The notes beneath the pieces were generated by a model. It made no database searches. It was not told the origin of the DNA and saw nothing but the letters and a program-made list of their open reading frames with translations. This document shows, one piece after another, positions 4,957 to 5,984 of a stretch of 5,984 bases of DNA; the stretch's first letter is position 1; each line of letters begins with the position of its first letter. Source of the stretch: Flemingiibacterium sp045634345 (GTDB taxonomy: Bacteria; Bacillota; Clostridia; Oscillospirales; CAG-272); assembly GCA_045634345.1 (NCBI GenBank), contig JAZRAB010000131.1, forward strand, positions 1-5,984. Direction: 5' to 3'. The position numbers were made by a program, and so were the translations under genes.

Positions 4957-5984
4957 ATGAAACTGACCAAAGTTTTGGCTCTCGTTCTTGCGATGCTTCT
5001 TTGTCTCAGTGCTTTCGCTGCATGCGGTGATAATTCCGGCGACGGTAAGGACACCGACAAGGGCGGCGAAGTCAATACACCCGTTTTCGAGGATATTGAC
5101 GAAGCAGACGCTGTAGAACACAGTGACTACACATCGGTCTATGATATGATCGGTGCTAATGTTACTATCGACATGGTTACCGAGAAGGACGGTCTTGCTT
5201 ACGTTACATACGAAGATAAGGAATACGAGCTCGGTATGGACTTCCTTTCCATGGCAATGGTTTACAACACCGTTGTTCCCGAGGGAAGCGCTTATGAAAC
5301 CTCTGAGGACATCTTCAACGAGTGGTGGAAGCTCTACATCCAGAGATGGAACTACCTCGCTCCCGAAGTTCCGCTGTACTCCAACCAGTACTTCGATCTT
5401 TACAATGCAAAGATCGAGAATCTCGTTACCACTCCTTACTGGTCTCCTGCAGATGCAATCGTTGCTGCATCCGTTAAGGATGGCGAAGCAAACTCCGTTA
5501 TCCTCGGCAGTGCTACCGACCTTTCCGGTGCATTCCGTAACTCCAGCTGGGGCAAGTCCTCTCCTGGATCTTCTGACCTTGATGTTCAGAATCTGACCAG
5601 CGGTTATGCTACTGTTCAGACTGATATGAACGGCGCTTACATCTGGAACATGATGGCACTTGCTGAAGAGCCCGTTGCTACATACAACGAAGACGGCACT
5701 CTTACATACACCATCAAGATTCAGGATGATCTCAAGTTCAGCGACGGTTCTGCTATCACTGCTAAGAACTATGTTGCTGCTATCCTTTCCAACAGCACTG
5801 TTGTTGGCGCTGCTGCAGGCGGTACCGGCAACTCCAGTCTCTACTTCGTTGGCTTCGATGCATTCAAGGCATTCGACGGCACTAACGCAGATGCAGAGGG
5901 CGTTGCTACCACATTTGCAGGTGTTAAGCTTCTTGATGATTACACCTTCTCTGTAACCATCGCTGCTGACTACGCTAACTACTA
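4957..5984 (+). CDS. Peptide ABC transporter substrate-binding lipoprotein, 3' end outside window
   Basis: The frame opens at ATG 4957 with GGAGG nine bases upstream and stays open to the window edge, giving 342 residues of a longer protein. Residues 1-22 are a lipoprotein signal peptide with Lys2 and Lys5, a hydrophobic core and a lipobox ending at Cys23 (FAAC). The mature protein should therefore be lipid-anchored on the outer face of the membrane. A flexible Gly/Asp-rich linker (about 24-42) follows. From about residue 182 the sequence resembles extracellular solute-binding family 5 (oligo- or dipeptide-binding), with a first strand ILGSATDLSG, the KFSDGSAITAKNY segment at 260-271 and VKLLDDYTFSVTI near 323-335. 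Residues about 120-175 (including RWNYLAPEVPLYSNQYF) form an extra region before that domain and look like the usual C-terminal part of the family. Codon use is strongly biased (GCT, GTT, TAC, AAC), suggesting high expression. The permease and ATPase genes would lie beyond the edge if linked. The peptide substrate is inferred from the family. Confidence 0.88.
   Translation, partial: MKLTKVLALVLAMLLCLSAFAACGDNSGDGKDTDKGGEVNTPVFEDIDEADAVEHSDYTSVYDMIGANVTIDMVTEKDGLAYVTYEDKEYELGMDFLSMAMVYNTVVPEGSAYETSEDIFNEWWKLYIQRWNYLAPEVPLYSNQYFDLYNAKIENLVTTPYWSPADAIVAASVKDGEANSVILGSATDLSGAFRNSSWGKSSPGSSDLDVQNLTSGYATVQTDMNGAYIWNMMALAEEPVATYNEDGTLTYTIKIQDDLKFSDGSAITAKNYVAAILSNSTVVGAAAGGTGNSSLYFVGFDAFKAFDGTNADAEGVATTFAGVKLLDDYTFSVTIAADYANY

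Noticed and set aside
5153..5956. Two frames of about 100-150 codons near the right edge
   Set aside because: They are shifted-frame readings of the substrate-binding protein gene, with Ser/Leu/Thr-rich composition produced by its biased codons.

Overview
The window looks like chromosomal DNA from an anaerobic Firmicute of the class Clostridia, possibly an uncultured gut or rumen member of the Oscillospiraceae or a relative. Supporting signs are the split cobalamin-dependent methionine synthase, the strong GGAGG-type ribosome sites, the sigma-A style promoters with TGn-extended -10 boxes, a clostridial-type peptide-binding lipoprotein, and GC-rich 'GTTTGTAGGGG' intergenic repeats. The genus cannot be fixed from the sequence alone. 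All four genes lie on the + strand.

Layout. Bases 1-274 are gene-free: a GC-rich repeat fragment at the left edge, then an AT-rich stretch ending in a promoter (213-241). Bases 275-3354 form a two-gene operon. The first gene is a free-standing methionine synthase reactivation protein of 213 aa. The second is the catalytic MetH of 807 aa, with homocysteine, methyltetrahydrofolate and cobalamin modules but no reactivation domain. Together they should rebuild the function of a full-length MetH. Bases 3355-3516 hold a hairpin and the promoter(s) of the next gene. Bases 3517-4194 encode a D-lyxose ketol-isomerase (cupin fold, 225 aa), apparently a single-gene unit ended by a textbook intrinsic terminator (4217-4250). 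Bases 4261-4658 are a non-coding element of about 400 bp bounded by 11-bp perfect inverted repeats and packed with nested hairpins. Part of it recurs, inverted, at the left edge of the window. After an AT-rich spacer, a strong promoter (4781-4810) drives a leader of about 140 nt with three inverted repeats. This leads into a lipoprotein peptide ABC-transporter substrate-binding protein that starts at 4957 and runs off the right edge.

How the parts work together. The methionine pair is one functional system: MetH moves the methyl group from methyltetrahydrofolate to homocysteine through cobalamin, and the small protein rescues oxidised cobalamin using S-adenosylmethionine. The sugar isomerase and the peptide-binding protein are separate transcription units with no evident link to it. 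No wholly new system is visible. The items most worth a second look are the inverted-repeat element, its inverted partial copy, the structured leader of the transporter gene, and the unusual N-terminal region of the binding protein.
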